Of a stretch of DNA of 64,000 bases, positions 25,455 through 33,244 are shown one piece after another; the stretch's first letter is position 1; the number at the start of each line of letters is the position of its first letter. The notes below the pieces were generated by a model that saw only the letters and a list, made by a program, of their open reading frames with translations, did not search any database and was not told the DNA's origin. The position numbers and the translations under genes are program-made. The DNA is from Plasticicumulans lactativorans (GTDB lineage: Bacteria > Pseudomonadota > Gammaproteobacteria > Competibacterales > Competibacteraceae): positions 1-64,000 of the forward strand of contig NZ_SLWY01000014.1 in the NCBI RefSeq assembly GCF_004341245.1, given 5' to 3'.

Positions 25455-25489
25455 GCCGCTGCGCCGAAGGGCGCAGCGGCTTTTTTTTT
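25455..25489 (+). terminator. Rho-independent terminator
   Basis: GCCGCTGCGCC (25455-25465) and GGCGCAGCGGC (25470-25480) form a perfect 11-bp stem with a GAAG tetraloop and are followed directly by nine T residues (25481-25489). It is 26 bases after the acyl-CoA synthetase stop and is the clearest intrinsic terminator in the window. Confidence 0.95.
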
Positions 25490-25692
25490 GCGCCGCTGCC
25501 GCGATCCGGCCCCGGCTTGACCGCGCGCAAGGCGCGCCGGCGTTCACCGGGTGCAGGCTGCGCCGCGGCGTTGGCTTACCTCCGATGCCACACCGCCGCC
25601 GCCGCGACGATCGGCTAAGCTCTTAACGTTGCGCCGGTACCCGGCCGGAGGAGCCTGCGGCCGGCGCCCGTGCCACCCGTGAGGACCTATCC

Positions 25693-26736
25693 GTGATCGA
25701 ATCCGCCGTCGCCGGCGTGGCGGCACCGGCCGCGCATCCGCAACCGACGCCCGCCCTGATCGACCGCTTCGGTCGTCACGTCACCTACGTGCGCCTGTCG
25801 GTCACCGACCGCTGCGACTTCCGCTGCGTCTACTGCATGGCTGAGGAGATGCACTTCCTGCCGCGCGCGCAGGTGCTGACGCTCGAGGAGCTCGCCGAGG
25901 TCGGCCGTGCCTTCGTCGAACTCGGCGTGCGCAAGATCCGCCTCACCGGCGGCGAGCCGCTGGTGCGCCGCGACGTGCTGCAGTTGTTCGAGGACCTCGG
26001 CCGCCTGCCGCAGTTGAAGGAACTGGTGCTCACCACCAATGGCTCGCAGCTCGAACGCCTCGCCGCGCCGCTGCGCGCGGCGGGGGTGGCGCGCATCAAC
26101 GTCAGCCTCGACAGCCTCAGGCCCGAGCGCTTCCGCCGCATCACCCGCGTCGGCGAACTCGACGCCGTGCTGCGCGGCATCCGCGCCGCGCAGGCGGCCG
26201 GCTTCGCGCGCATCAAGCTGAACGCGGTGATCCTGAAGCACCGCAACGAGGACGAGGTCGTCGACCTCGCCCGCTTCGCGATCGGCAACGGCTTCGACAT
26301 CAGCTACATCGAGGAGATGCCGCTCGGCGTGATCGGTGACCACGACCGCGCCGCCGCCTACTACTCGTCGGATGCCATCCGCCGCGACCTCGAACGCCAC
26401 TTCGAGCTGGTCGCCACCACCGAGACCACCGGCGGGCCGTCGAAGTATTACCGCGTGCCGGGCACGGCCTCGCGCATCGGCTTCATCTCGCCGCACAGCC
26501 ACAACTTCTGCGGCGACTGCAACCGCGTGCGGGTATCGGCCGAGGGCCGGCTGCTGCTGTGCCTGGGGCAGGAGCACTCGGTGGACCTGCGCCACGTGCT
26601 GCGCGCCCACCCGGGCGAGCGCGAGCGCCTGAAGCAGGCGATCGTCGAGGCGATGCAGATCAAGCCCAAGGGCCACGACTTCGACCTGCGCGCGCAGCCG
26701 GTGATCATGCGCCACATGAACATGACGGGCGGCTGA
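25693..26736 (+). CDS. moaA: GTP 3',8-cyclase MoaA
   Basis: A 347-residue radical SAM enzyme that makes the first intermediate of the molybdenum/tungsten cofactor. The N-terminal cluster motif is CDFRCVYC (CxxxCxxC), with [14 protein letters not shown] following. The C-terminal second cluster is in [15 protein letters not shown] and LLLCLGQ. The chain ends in the conserved Gly-Gly. It begins with GTG at 25693 after GTGAGGAC. It lies 62 bases before the aldehyde oxidoreductase operon, whose product needs a pyranopterin cofactor. Confidence 0.95.
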   Translation: MIESAVAGVAAPAAHPQPTPALIDRFGRHVTYVRLSVTDRCDFRCVYCMAEEMHFLPRAQVLTLEELAEVGRAFVELGVRKIRLTGGEPLVRRDVLQLFEDLGRLPQLKELVLTTNGSQLERLAAPLRAAGVARINVSLDSLRPERFRRITRVGELDAVLRGIRAAQAAGFARIKLNAVILKHRNEDEVVDLARFAIGNGFDISYIEEMPLGVIGDHDRAAAYYSSDAIRRDLERHFELVATTETTGGPSKYYRVPGTASRIGFISPHSHNFCGDCNRVRVSAEGRLLLCLGQEHSVDLRHVLRAHPGERERLKQAIVEAMQIKPKGHDFDLRAQPVIMRHMNMTGG

Positions 26737-26798
26737 AGGCCGCCAAAAACCGCCAGCGGAGCCGGCGTCAACCACGAGAGAGAGAGGAGGGTCGGCAC

Positions 26799-27272
26799 AT
26801 GCTGAGATCGCTGCACATCGATCCGCAGAAATGCACGGGCTGCCTGCAGTGCGAGATGGCGTGCTCCTACGAGAACGAGAAGGTCTTCAACCCCGCCAAG
26901 TCGCGCATCAAGGTGTTCAACTTCCACGACGAGGGCCGCTTCGTGCCCTACACGTGCACGCAGTGCGCCGAGGCCTGGTGCCTGCACGCCTGCCCGGTCG
27001 AGGCGATCACCAAGAACAAGCTGACCGGCGCGATGGAGGTCGCCGATTCGGTGTGCGTGGGCTGCAAGGTGTGCACGATCGCCTGCCCGTTCGGCACCGT
27101 GAACTACAACGAGACGACCGGCAAGGTCATCAAGTGCGACCTGTGCGGCGGCGACCCCGCCTGCGCCAAGGCCTGCCCGACCGCCGCGATCACCTACGTC
27201 GACGCCAACTTCACCGGGCTGGAGCGCATGCGTGCCTGGGCGGCCAAGACCAGCGCCGGCGCCCGCGCCTGA
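26799..27272 (+). CDS. aorA: Polyferredoxin subunit of aldehyde oxidoreductase (AorA-like)
   Basis: A 157-residue ferredoxin-type protein with 16 cysteines in four groups that fit four [4Fe-4S] clusters: CTGCLQCEMAC, CTQCAEAWCLHACP, CVGCKVCTIACP and CDLCGGDPACAKACP. It starts at the ATG 26799 after a run of GAGAGAGAGGAGG. It precedes the tungsten subunit gene by 20 bases. In Aromatoleum-type aldehyde oxidoreductases the small subunit relays electrons between the catalytic and FAD subunits; the name is assigned by gene order and domain make-up. Confidence 0.88.
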   Translation: MLRSLHIDPQKCTGCLQCEMACSYENEKVFNPAKSRIKVFNFHDEGRFVPYTCTQCAEAWCLHACPVEAITKNKLTGAMEVADSVCVGCKVCTIACPFGTVNYNETTGKVIKCDLCGGDPACAKACPTAAITYVDANFTGLERMRAWAAKTSAGARA

Positions 27273-27292
27273 CACCGGAGGAGGACATCACC

Positions 27293-29149
27293 ATGGCCTG
27301 GACCCGCAAGATCCTGCGCGTGAACCTCACCCAGGGCACCTGCACCCCCGAAGCGCTGAACATGGCCTGGGCACGGGACTACCTCGGCCAGCGCGGGCTG
27401 GCGAGCAAGTACCTGGCCGAGGAGATCGACCCGCGGGTCGACGCGCTGTCGCCCGACAACAAGATGATCATGACCACCGGCCCGCTCACCGGTACCGCGG
27501 CCTCGACCAGTTCGCGCTATTCGATCGTCACCAAGAGCCCGCTGACCGGTGCCATCGCCTGTTCGAACTCCGGCGGCTTCTTCGGCGCCGAGCTGAAGAA
27601 CGCCGGCTGGGACATGATCATCTTCGAGGGCCGCGCGCCCGCGCCCGTCTACCTGTTCCTGCACAACGACCGCGCCGAGCTGCTGTCGGCCGAGGCGATC
27701 TGGGGCCGCTCGGTGTGGGAGACCGACCACTGGATCCACCAGCGCCACCAGGACCCGCAGATCCGCGTCGCGGCGATCGGCGCCGGCGCCGAGAAGGGCG
27801 TGCTGTTCGCCGCCGTGGTCAACGACCTGCACCGCGCCGCCGGGCGCTCCGGCGTCGGCACGGTGATGGGCTCGAAGAATCTCAAGGCCGTCGCCATCCG
27901 CGGCGAGCTCGGCGTCGGCAACATCCGCGACCCCGAGGGCTTCATGAAGGCCGTCGTCGACGCCAAGGCGGTGCTCGCCGGCAACGCCGTGACCAGCGCC
28001 GGCCTGCCCACGTACGGCACCCAGGTGCTGATGAACGTGATCAACGAGATGGGCGCGATGCCCACGCGCAACTGGCGCGAGATCCAGTTCGAGGGCGCGA
28101 GCGCGATCTCCGGCGAGGCGATGCACGAGCCGCGCGCCTCCGACTGCAAGCCCAACCTGGTGCGCAACGCCGCCTGCTTCGGCTGCACCATCGCCTGCGG
28201 GCGCATCTCGACGATCGATCCCAGCCACTTCACGCTGCGCGGCGAGGGCCGTGACCGCTACAAGGTCGCCTCCGGCGGCCTCGAATACGAAGCCGCCTGG
28301 GCGCTCGGTTCCGACACCGGCGTGTCGGACATCGACGCGCTGACCTACGCCAACTTCATCTGCAACGAGCACGGCCTGGACCCGATCTCGTTCGGCGCGA
28401 CCGTCGCCGCGGCGATGGAGCTGTACACGATGGGCGTGCTCACGCAGGCGCACACCGGCGGCATCGCGCTCGACTTCGGCAATGCCGAGGCGCTGTGCAC
28501 GCTCGCCGAGCTGACCGGCCGCGGCGAGGGCTTCGGGCTGGAGATCGGCCTCGGCTCGAAGCGCCTGTGCGCCAGGTACGGCCACCCGGAGCTGTCGATG
28601 ACCGTCAAGGGCCAGGAGTTCCCGGCCTACGACGCGCGCGCGATCAAGGGCATGGGGCTCACCTACGCCACCAGCAACCGCGGCGCCTGCCACCTGCGCA
28701 GCTACACCGTGGCCTCGGAGGTGCTCGGCATCCCGGTGAAGACCGACCCGCTGGCCACCGAGGGCAAGGCCGAGCTGGTCAAGGCCTTCCAGGACGCCAC
28801 CGCGGTGGTCGACTCCACCGGGCTGTGCGTGTTCACCACCTTCGCCTGGACGCTCGCCGACATCCAGCCGCAGGTCGCCGCCGCCTGCGAGGGCGACTGG
28901 AGCATGGAGAAGCTCGCCGAGGTGGGCGAGCGCATCTGGAACCTCGAACGCCAGTTCAACCTCGACGCCGGGCTGACCGCCGCCGACGACACCCTGCCGC
29001 CGCGCCTCTTGAAGGAGCCGGCGAACACCGGGCCGGCCAAGGGCCACGTCAACGAGCTCGACCAGATGCTGCCCGAGTACTACCGCATCCGCGGCTGGAC
29101 CGAGGACGGGCGGCTGAAGCCCGATCTGCGCGAGCGCCTCGGCGTCTGA
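27293..29149 (+). CDS. aorB: Tungsten-dependent aldehyde:ferredoxin oxidoreductase, catalytic subunit
   Basis: A 618-residue AOR-family enzyme that oxidises aldehydes to acids using a tungsten bis-pyranopterin. The start MAWTRKILRVNLTQGTCTPE is typical. Cluster ligands are C295, C298 and C302 in ACFGCTIACGR and C512 in DSTGLCVFTTF, matching the four Cys of the Pyrococcus enzyme. Cofactor-binding segments such as RSGVGTVMGSKNLKAVAIR and KGMGLTYATSNRGACHLRSY are present. It starts at 27293 after GGAGGAGG. With the polyferredoxin and the FAD subunit it forms the three-subunit AorABC type, which can reduce NAD. Confidence 0.94.
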   Translation: MAWTRKILRVNLTQGTCTPEALNMAWARDYLGQRGLASKYLAEEIDPRVDALSPDNKMIMTTGPLTGTAASTSSRYSIVTKSPLTGAIACSNSGGFFGAELKNAGWDMIIFEGRAPAPVYLFLHNDRAELLSAEAIWGRSVWETDHWIHQRHQDPQIRVAAIGAGAEKGVLFAAVVNDLHRAAGRSGVGTVMGSKNLKAVAIRGELGVGNIRDPEGFMKAVVDAKAVLAGNAVTSAGLPTYGTQVLMNVINEMGAMPTRNWREIQFEGASAISGEAMHEPRASDCKPNLVRNAACFGCTIACGRISTIDPSHFTLRGEGRDRYKVASGGLEYEAAWALGSDTGVSDIDALTYANFICNEHGLDPISFGATVAAAMELYTMGVLTQAHTGGIALDFGNAEALCTLAELTGRGEGFGLEIGLGSKRLCARYGHPELSMTVKGQEFPAYDARAIKGMGLTYATSNRGACHLRSYTVASEVLGIPVKTDPLATEGKAELVKAFQDATAVVDSTGLCVFTTFAWTLADIQPQVAAACEGDWSMEKLAEVGERIWNLERQFNLDAGLTAADDTLPPRLLKEPANTGPAKGHVNELDQMLPEYYRIRGWTEDGRLKPDLRERLGV

Positions 29150-29161
29150 GCCGCGCCGCCG

Positions 29162-29187
29162 GCCCCTGCGTCCGCGGGCGCAGGGGC
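29162..29187 (+). promoter_or_regulatory. Intercistronic hairpin between aorB and aorC
   Basis: GCCCCTGCG (29162-29170) and CGCAGGGGC (29179-29187) form a 9-bp stem with an 8-base loop, 12 bases after the aorB stop. There is no T-tract. It may attenuate transcription or protect the upstream mRNA, which would make the FAD subunit less abundant than the catalytic one; this is inference. Confidence 0.5.
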
Positions 29188-29261
29188 GGGGGCCGGCGCC
29201 CGCGCCGGCCGCGATCCCACCAAGCCACCGGGCCGCGATGCGGCCCGGGGAGGAGCCGCCG

Positions 29262-30518
29262 ATGAACCGCTACGTGATCGTCGGTGCCGGCCCGGCCGGC
29301 GTCATCGCCGCCGAGACCCTGCGCGACACCGACCCCGCCGGGGACGTCACGCTGATCGGTGACGAGCCCGAGCGCCCGTATTCGCGCATGGCGATCCCCT
29401 ACCTGCTGATCGGCAAGATCGGCGAGGAGGGCACGCACCTGCGCAAGGCGCAGACGCACTACGACAGCCGCGGCATCCGCGTGCTGCGCGACCGCGTCGA
29501 GCGCGTCGACGCCGGCGCACGGCGCCTGTTCCTGGCGAGCGGCGGGGCGATGGACTACGACCGCCTGCTGGTGTGCACCGGCTCGCGCCCGCTGCGCCCG
29601 CCGGTGCCCGGCATCGACCTGCCCGGCGTGCACACCTGCTGGACCCTCGACGACGCCCGCCACATCGCCGCGCGCGCCGCGCCCGGCGCCCGGGTGGTGC
29701 TGGTCGGCGCCGGCTTCGTCGGCTGCATCGTGCTCGAAGCGCTGGCGCTGCGCGGCGTGCACCTGACCGTGCTGGAGATGGGCGACCGCATGGTGCCGCG
29801 GATGATGAACCCGACCGCCGGCGGGCTGATCAAGCGCTGGTGCGAGGGCAGGGGCGTGCGCGTGCTGACCTCGACGCGCGTCGCCGCGATCCGCGCCGGT
29901 GCCGCGGCGCCGCTGCAGGTGGTGCTCGACGGCGGCGAGGTGCTCGACGCCGACCTCGTCGTCTCCGCCGCCGGGGTCGCCCCCAACGTCGAGTTCCTGC
30001 AGGGCTGCGGCATCGACAGGGAGCGCGGACTGCTGATCGACCACCACCTGCAGACCAGCGTGCCCGGCATCTACGCCGCCGGCGACGTCGCCCAGGGCCG
30101 CGACTTCTCCACCGGCGGGCTCGAAGTCCACGCGATCCAGCCCACCGCGAGCGAGCACGGCCGCATCGCCGCGCTCAACATGGCCGGCGTGCCCACCGAG
30201 TACCGCGGCAGCTTCAACATGAACGTGCTCGACACCCTGGGGCTGATCTCCAGCTCCTTCGGGCTGTGGATGGGCGTGCCCGGCGGCGAATCGGTCGAGA
30301 TGGTCGACGCCGAGCGCTTCCGCTACCTGCAACTGCAGTTCGACGGCGAGCGCATGGTCGGCGCCACCGCCGTCGGCCTCACCCAGCACGTCGGCGTGCT
30401 GCGCGGGCTGATCCAGGGCGGCGTCAGGCTCGGACCGTGGAAGGCGCAGCTGCTGCGCGACCCGCTGCGCCTGATGGAAGCCTGGCTCGCGCGCAACTTC
30501 ACCGCGCAGGCGGCGTGA
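29262..30518 (+). CDS. aorC: FAD/NAD-binding subunit of aldehyde oxidoreductase (AorC-like)
   Basis: A 418-residue pyridine nucleotide-disulfide-type oxidoreductase. The N-terminal FAD motif is VIVGAGPAGVIAAETL; the second nucleotide motif is VVLVGAGFVGCIVLEALALR near residue 147; and the FAD-binding GIYAAGDVAQGRDF is present. It starts at the ATG 29262 after GGGGAGGAG. In the AorABC complex this subunit connects the ferredoxin clusters to NAD. The redox-active Cys pair of true disulfide reductases is missing, as expected. Confidence 0.87.
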   Translation: MNRYVIVGAGPAGVIAAETLRDTDPAGDVTLIGDEPERPYSRMAIPYLLIGKIGEEGTHLRKAQTHYDSRGIRVLRDRVERVDAGARRLFLASGGAMDYDRLLVCTGSRPLRPPVPGIDLPGVHTCWTLDDARHIAARAAPGARVVLVGAGFVGCIVLEALALRGVHLTVLEMGDRMVPRMMNPTAGGLIKRWCEGRGVRVLTSTRVAAIRAGAAAPLQVVLDGGEVLDADLVVSAAGVAPNVEFLQGCGIDRERGLLIDHHLQTSVPGIYAAGDVAQGRDFSTGGLEVHAIQPTASEHGRIAALNMAGVPTEYRGSFNMNVLDTLGLISSSFGLWMGVPGGESVEMVDAERFRYLQLQFDGERMVGATAVGLTQHVGVLRGLIQGGVRLGPWKAQLLRDPLRLMEAWLARNFTAQAA

Positions 30519-30529
30519 GGGCGCCACCC

Positions 30530-30781
30530 GTGCGGGTGACCGTGAAGCTCTACGCCACCCTCGGCGCCTGGCTGCCGCCGGGCGCGGTGCGCAACGTCGC
30601 GCCGTTCGAGCTGCCCGACGGCAGCAGCGTCGCCGAGGCCATCGAGCGCCTCGGCGTGCCGCCCGGGCAGGTGCACCTGGTGCTGGTCAACGGGCAGTTC
30701 GTCGCGCCCGAGGCGCGCGCCGGCCGGCGCCTCGCCGCCGACGACGCGCTCGCCCTGTGGCCGCCGGTCGCCGGTGGCTGA
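30530..30781 (+). CDS. MoaD/ThiS-family sulfur carrier protein
   Basis: An 83-residue ubiquitin-fold protein, RVTVKLYATLGAWLPPG at the start and ending in PPVAGG, where the terminal Gly-Gly is the site of thiocarboxylate formation. It starts with GTG at 30530, 11 bases after the FAD subunit gene. Its place in the operon suggests that it delivers sulfur for the tungsten pyranopterin of the adjacent oxidoreductase, in place of or alongside a general MoaD. Confidence 0.85.
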   Translation: MRVTVKLYATLGAWLPPGAVRNVAPFELPDGSSVAEAIERLGVPPGQVHLVLVNGQFVAPEARAGRRLAADDALALWPPVAGG

Positions 30782-31070
30782 ACCCCTGCCGCCGTGGCGG
30801 CGCGAGATGGCGCTCGACCGCGCCGAGTTCCTGCGCTGCCTGCCGCACGCGCTCGCCGGCCGCCCCTGGCAGGCGAGCGGCGACGGCTTCGTGGTCGACA
30901 CCGCCGGCGGGCGCGTGCTGATCCGCCTCGGCCCCACCGGCGAGCGCCGCATCGCCGGCCTGCGCCTGCCGTCGACGCCGGTCGAACTCGACTTCGGCGC
31001 CTGCAGCGCCGACGCCGCGCACGCGCTGCTGCGCGACTTCGCGCGGGGCTTCCAGCGCGGCGGGGGGTAG
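30774..31070 (+). CDS. Last gene of the aldehyde oxidoreductase operon, unknown
   Basis: A 98-residue soluble protein starting with GTG at 30774, overlapping the MoaD-like gene by 8 bases, so translation is probably coupled. I recognise no domain. Visible features are WRREMALDRAEFLRCLPHAL at the N terminus and a beta-hairpin-like middle (FVVDTAGGRVLIRLG, then RRIAGLRLPSTPVELDF), with DFARGFQRGGG at the end. The constant company of aor genes would suggest a maturation or assembly factor; this is inference from position. Confidence 0.7.
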   Translation: MAEPLPPWRREMALDRAEFLRCLPHALAGRPWQASGDGFVVDTAGGRVLIRLGPTGERRIAGLRLPSTPVELDFGACSADAAHALLRDFARGFQRGGG

Positions 31071-31157
31071 CGGGGAGAGGCCGCAACACCGGGCCGGGGC
31101 GTGGCGTGATGGCCGCGTCGACCGGCCGGCGCGTGCGTTACGCAGCGCCGGCGCCGC

Positions 31158-31898
31158 TCAGGCGCGCAACCGGTACGCCGTCACCGGGCCCTCGATGCCC
31201 TTCAACGGGTAGGCGTGGCTCTCCGCGTTCGGGCAGAGGTCCGACACCTGCCGGTAGACCTCCTCGGTGACCAGCACCTCGCCGGGTTGCGCCGTGCCCT
31301 GGATGCGGGACGCCAGATTGACCATCGAGCCGATGATCGTGAAGTCCTTGTACGCCGTGCCGACTTCGCCGATCGACGCAAAGCCGGTATGGATGCCGAT
31401 CCCGATGCCGACGGGGCAGGTCTCGCCGTGCGCGTCGATGACCCGGAGCCGCTTCTTCTCCGCGCATCGCTGCTGCAGGTCGAGGCCCGCCAGGACGGCC
31501 TGGCGGACGTGGTCCTCGCGCAGGATGGGGAAGTTGAAGATGGCCAGCACGGCGTCCCCGATGAACTTGTTGACGATGCCGTCGCGCTCCCACACCGCGG
31601 CGGCGCAGGCATCGTAGAACTCGTTGAGCATGCCCACGACCTCGCCGGTTTCCGTGCCTTGCGCGAGGCTCGTGTAGCCGCGCAGATCGGCAAAGAGCAC
31701 CGTCGCCGGAATGGTCAGCTGCTTCCTGCGCTTGACCCGGGTGAACATCGTCTCGCAGATCGTGCACAGGTTGGGGTTCATGTGGCTGATCCTGATCCCG
31801 AGCATCCGGAACGGGATGGACAATGGCCCGCGGATGGGAATCGGCACGTGCATGTGCTGCCAGCAGCCCTTGCAGATCCTGGATGGTGAGGTGGCCAT
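31158..31898 (-). CDS. Class III adenylate/guanylate cyclase-domain protein
   Basis: A 246-residue protein with a C-terminal cyclase catalytic domain (about residues 65-246). The first metal-binding Asp is in TVLFADLRGYTSLAQG, the second in NKFIGDAVLAIFN, and GIGIHTGFASIGEVGTAYKD follows. The N-terminal 60 residues contain two Cys pairs, ICKGCW and LCTICE, that could form a zinc ribbon or redox site instead of the usual sensor domain. Start at ATG 31898. Whether it makes cAMP, cGMP or neither is not clear from sequence. Confidence 0.85.
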   Translation of the reverse strand: MATSPSRICKGCWQHMHVPIPIRGPLSIPFRMLGIRISHMNPNLCTICETMFTRVKRRKQLTIPATVLFADLRGYTSLAQGTETGEVVGMLNEFYDACAAAVWERDGIVNKFIGDAVLAIFNFPILREDHVRQAVLAGLDLQQRCAEKKRLRVIDAHGETCPVGIGIGIHTGFASIGEVGTAYKDFTIIGSMVNLASRIQGTAQPGEVLVTEEVYRQVSDLCPNAESHAYPLKGIEGPVTAYRLRA

Positions 31899-32018
31899 GG
31901 GCGTGTTCCTGTGGAAACGCTTCGGGGTGGCGGGAGCTTCCTGGACGATGCGACGGCGCGCAGCCGACCTGTGGCGGCCAGATGATCCCGTCCGGGATCG
32001 CGCGACCCTATAAGCGTA

Positions 32019-32537
32019 GTGGCTGGCGCGCGCACGGCCTCGCCCCGGCCCGGCACATCCGTCGACGCCCTCCCGACACCCGCCGCCGGCCCGCAAAGCA
32101 TCGCCGTCGACTCATTTTGGTGCGGCGCCGACGCTTTGCGGGTCGGCGGCGATGGTCCGGGAGTCCCCGCCGACGGTCTGCAGGTCGGCGAGCGGGTTCC
32201 GGGTGTCCCCGCCGCTGCTTTTTTCATCGGCGCCGATACCCTGAACGCCCCCGTCGATGTTGCGGGCATCCTGCCCGAGCGTTTTCGGGGCGGCGTCGAC
32301 GCTCGAAGTGTCCGCGCCGGGATTCCGCACGTCGACGTGCACCGGACGGGCGCACCCGCCGATGCCTTGAGGGGCGGCGCGGGCTTCCGGAACGTCCCTG
32401 CCGGGCGTGCGAGTATCGACGGACCTGCCCGCGAGGCCGGCGCCGGTATCCGGGCACCCCGGCGACACCCGGTTCACCGGCGGCTCGGCGGATGGTCAAC
32501 GGCCTGGTCGGTCGGCGCCTCCGGCGGCTACGTCTGA
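32019..32537 (+). CDS. Candidate heptapeptide-repeat protein, forward reading
   Basis: This frame starts with GTG at 32019 and stays open through all 19 repeat units (172 residues). The translated heptads end mostly in Val or Ile with Asp at position 3, e.g. GADALRV, PADGLQV, GADTLNA, GVDARSV. No good ribosome site precedes the start. By my hand count about 76% of third codon positions in the array are G or C, lower than in neighbouring genes. The reverse reading of the same codons is a competing candidate, so at most one is likely real. Confidence 0.3.
   Translation: MAGARTASPRPGTSVDALPTPAAGPQSIAVDSFWCGADALRVGGDGPGVPADGLQVGERVPGVPAAAFFIGADTLNAPVDVAGILPERFRGGVDARSVRAGIPHVDVHRTGAPADALRGGAGFRNVPAGRASIDGPAREAGAGIRAPRRHPVHRRLGGWSTAWSVGASGGYV
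32061..32459. repeat. 21-bp degenerate tandem array, 19 units without indels
   Basis: Nineteen consecutive 21-base units, each roughly SSCGCCGAYNNTNYGNRNGTC, run from 32061 to 32459 without a single inserted or deleted base, although the units differ strongly in sequence. Example: the unit at 32124 begins GGCGCCGACGCTTTGCGGG and the one at 32166 CCCGCCGACGGTCTGCAGG. Starts alternate loosely between GGC and CCC, hinting at a 42-base super-repeat. The strict period with high divergence implies selection on a seven-residue protein repeat. It lies between the cyclase gene and a DUF4160/DUF2442 pair. Confidence 0.85.
32112..32477 (-). CDS. Candidate heptapeptide-repeat protein, reverse reading
   Basis: Starts with GTG at 32477 and ends at a TGA at 32112, inside the array (121 residues), leaving two units outside. 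The heptads read D-x-(R/Q/K)-x-(I/V)-x-(A/G), for example DARNIDG, DSRTIAA, DPQSVGA and DLQTVGG. About 81% of third positions in the array are G or C on this strand by my hand count, slightly better than the forward reading. No clear ribosome site. It would follow the DUF2442 gene on the same strand. Confidence 0.3.
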   Translation of the reverse strand: MNRVSPGCPDTGAGLAGRSVDTRTPGRDVPEARAAPQGIGGCARPVHVDVRNPGADTSSVDAAPKTLGQDARNIDGGVQGIGADEKSSGGDTRNPLADLQTVGGDSRTIAADPQSVGAAPK

Positions 32538-32777
32538 TATCAGTGGAAAGCGATCGGGATGGCGAATGGATTCGACGGATAAATCGATGTCCAGTTGCGG
32601 CCAATAAAGATGATCGGGGCTCGGCCACTCCACAGCGCATATCTGTTCGATGGTTGCCTGTTTGAACCAGGGAAACTCCGAGAACGGAAGCATGAGTTCT
32701 TCGTCTCCGAGGAGTAGCCAGAAACCGTGTCTGGAGACATGGGTGACCTCAGCGGCCAAAGTGTTTGTTCCAGGCAT
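32496..32777 (-). CDS. DUF2442 protein
   Basis: A 93-residue protein with the DUF2442 core: FWLLLGDEELMLPFSEFPWF followed by PSPDHLYWPQLDIDLSVESI. It overlaps the upstream DUF4160 gene by 29 bases and is read from the same transcript. DUF2442 and DUF4160 genes very often occur as a pair and have been suggested to form toxin-antitoxin-like modules; function is not established. Confidence 0.85.
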   Translation of the reverse strand: MPGTNTLAAEVTHVSRHGFWLLLGDEELMLPFSEFPWFKQATIEQICAVEWPSPDHLYWPQLDIDLSVESIRHPDRFPLISDVAAGGADRPGR

Positions 32778-32988
32778 CGGTGATCTCCTTTATGTGACGG
32801 GCAACGACGCGCTCCGCTTCGGCCAGTTCTTTGGCAGACAGCCCCGTGTGGGTGGCGAGCGCGATGGTCGGTTCGAGCCAGAACTTGGCTTCGCCATCAG
32901 GGTGCGCCACGTGGACATGCATTCTCGGCTCTTCGCGCGAAAAGAAGAAAAGCCGAAACGGACCATCGCGAACAACGGTTGGTGCCAT
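32749..32988 (-). CDS. DUF4160 protein
   Basis: A 79-residue protein with the DUF4160 signature: APTVVRDGPFRLFFFSREE, then PRMHVHVAHPDGEAKFWLEP. I chose the ATG at 32988 because family members begin at this point; the open frame continues upstream without a family match. It forms a coupled pair with DUF2442 (29-base overlap). The region is less GC-rich than its surroundings, consistent with an acquired module. Confidence 0.85.
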   Translation of the reverse strand: MAPTVVRDGPFRLFFFSREEPRMHVHVAHPDGEAKFWLEPTIALATHTGLSAKELAEAERVVARHIKEITDAWNKHFGR

Positions 32989-33244
32989 AATCACTGCCGG
33001 CGTTTTAATTAAGGACGGGCGATCCATCGACCCTGTAAGCGCGTTCGCAGCCACAGGGCGATCTTCAAAAAATAGTGTTCGATCAAGCGGTTGACAAGGA
33101 GCCGGGTGGGCGCCCGCTCGGGTGTCGAGCGTAGCGGTGTTGCCGACATCCTGCCCGATACGTTTGGAATCGACACCGGGCCGGCGCAGTCGCCCGCGCC
33201 GGCCCCGGCCCCGGCCCTGATCATCCCCACCCCCCGGAGCCCCG

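Noticed and set aside
25490-25692. Moco-type riboswitch upstream of moaA
   Set aside because: The leader is GC-rich and can fold, but I could not match the conserved elements of the Moco RNA motif. A covariance-model search would decide.
32061-32459. CRISPR array
   Set aside because: Units are contiguous 21-mers with no spacers and differ from each other; no cas gene is near.
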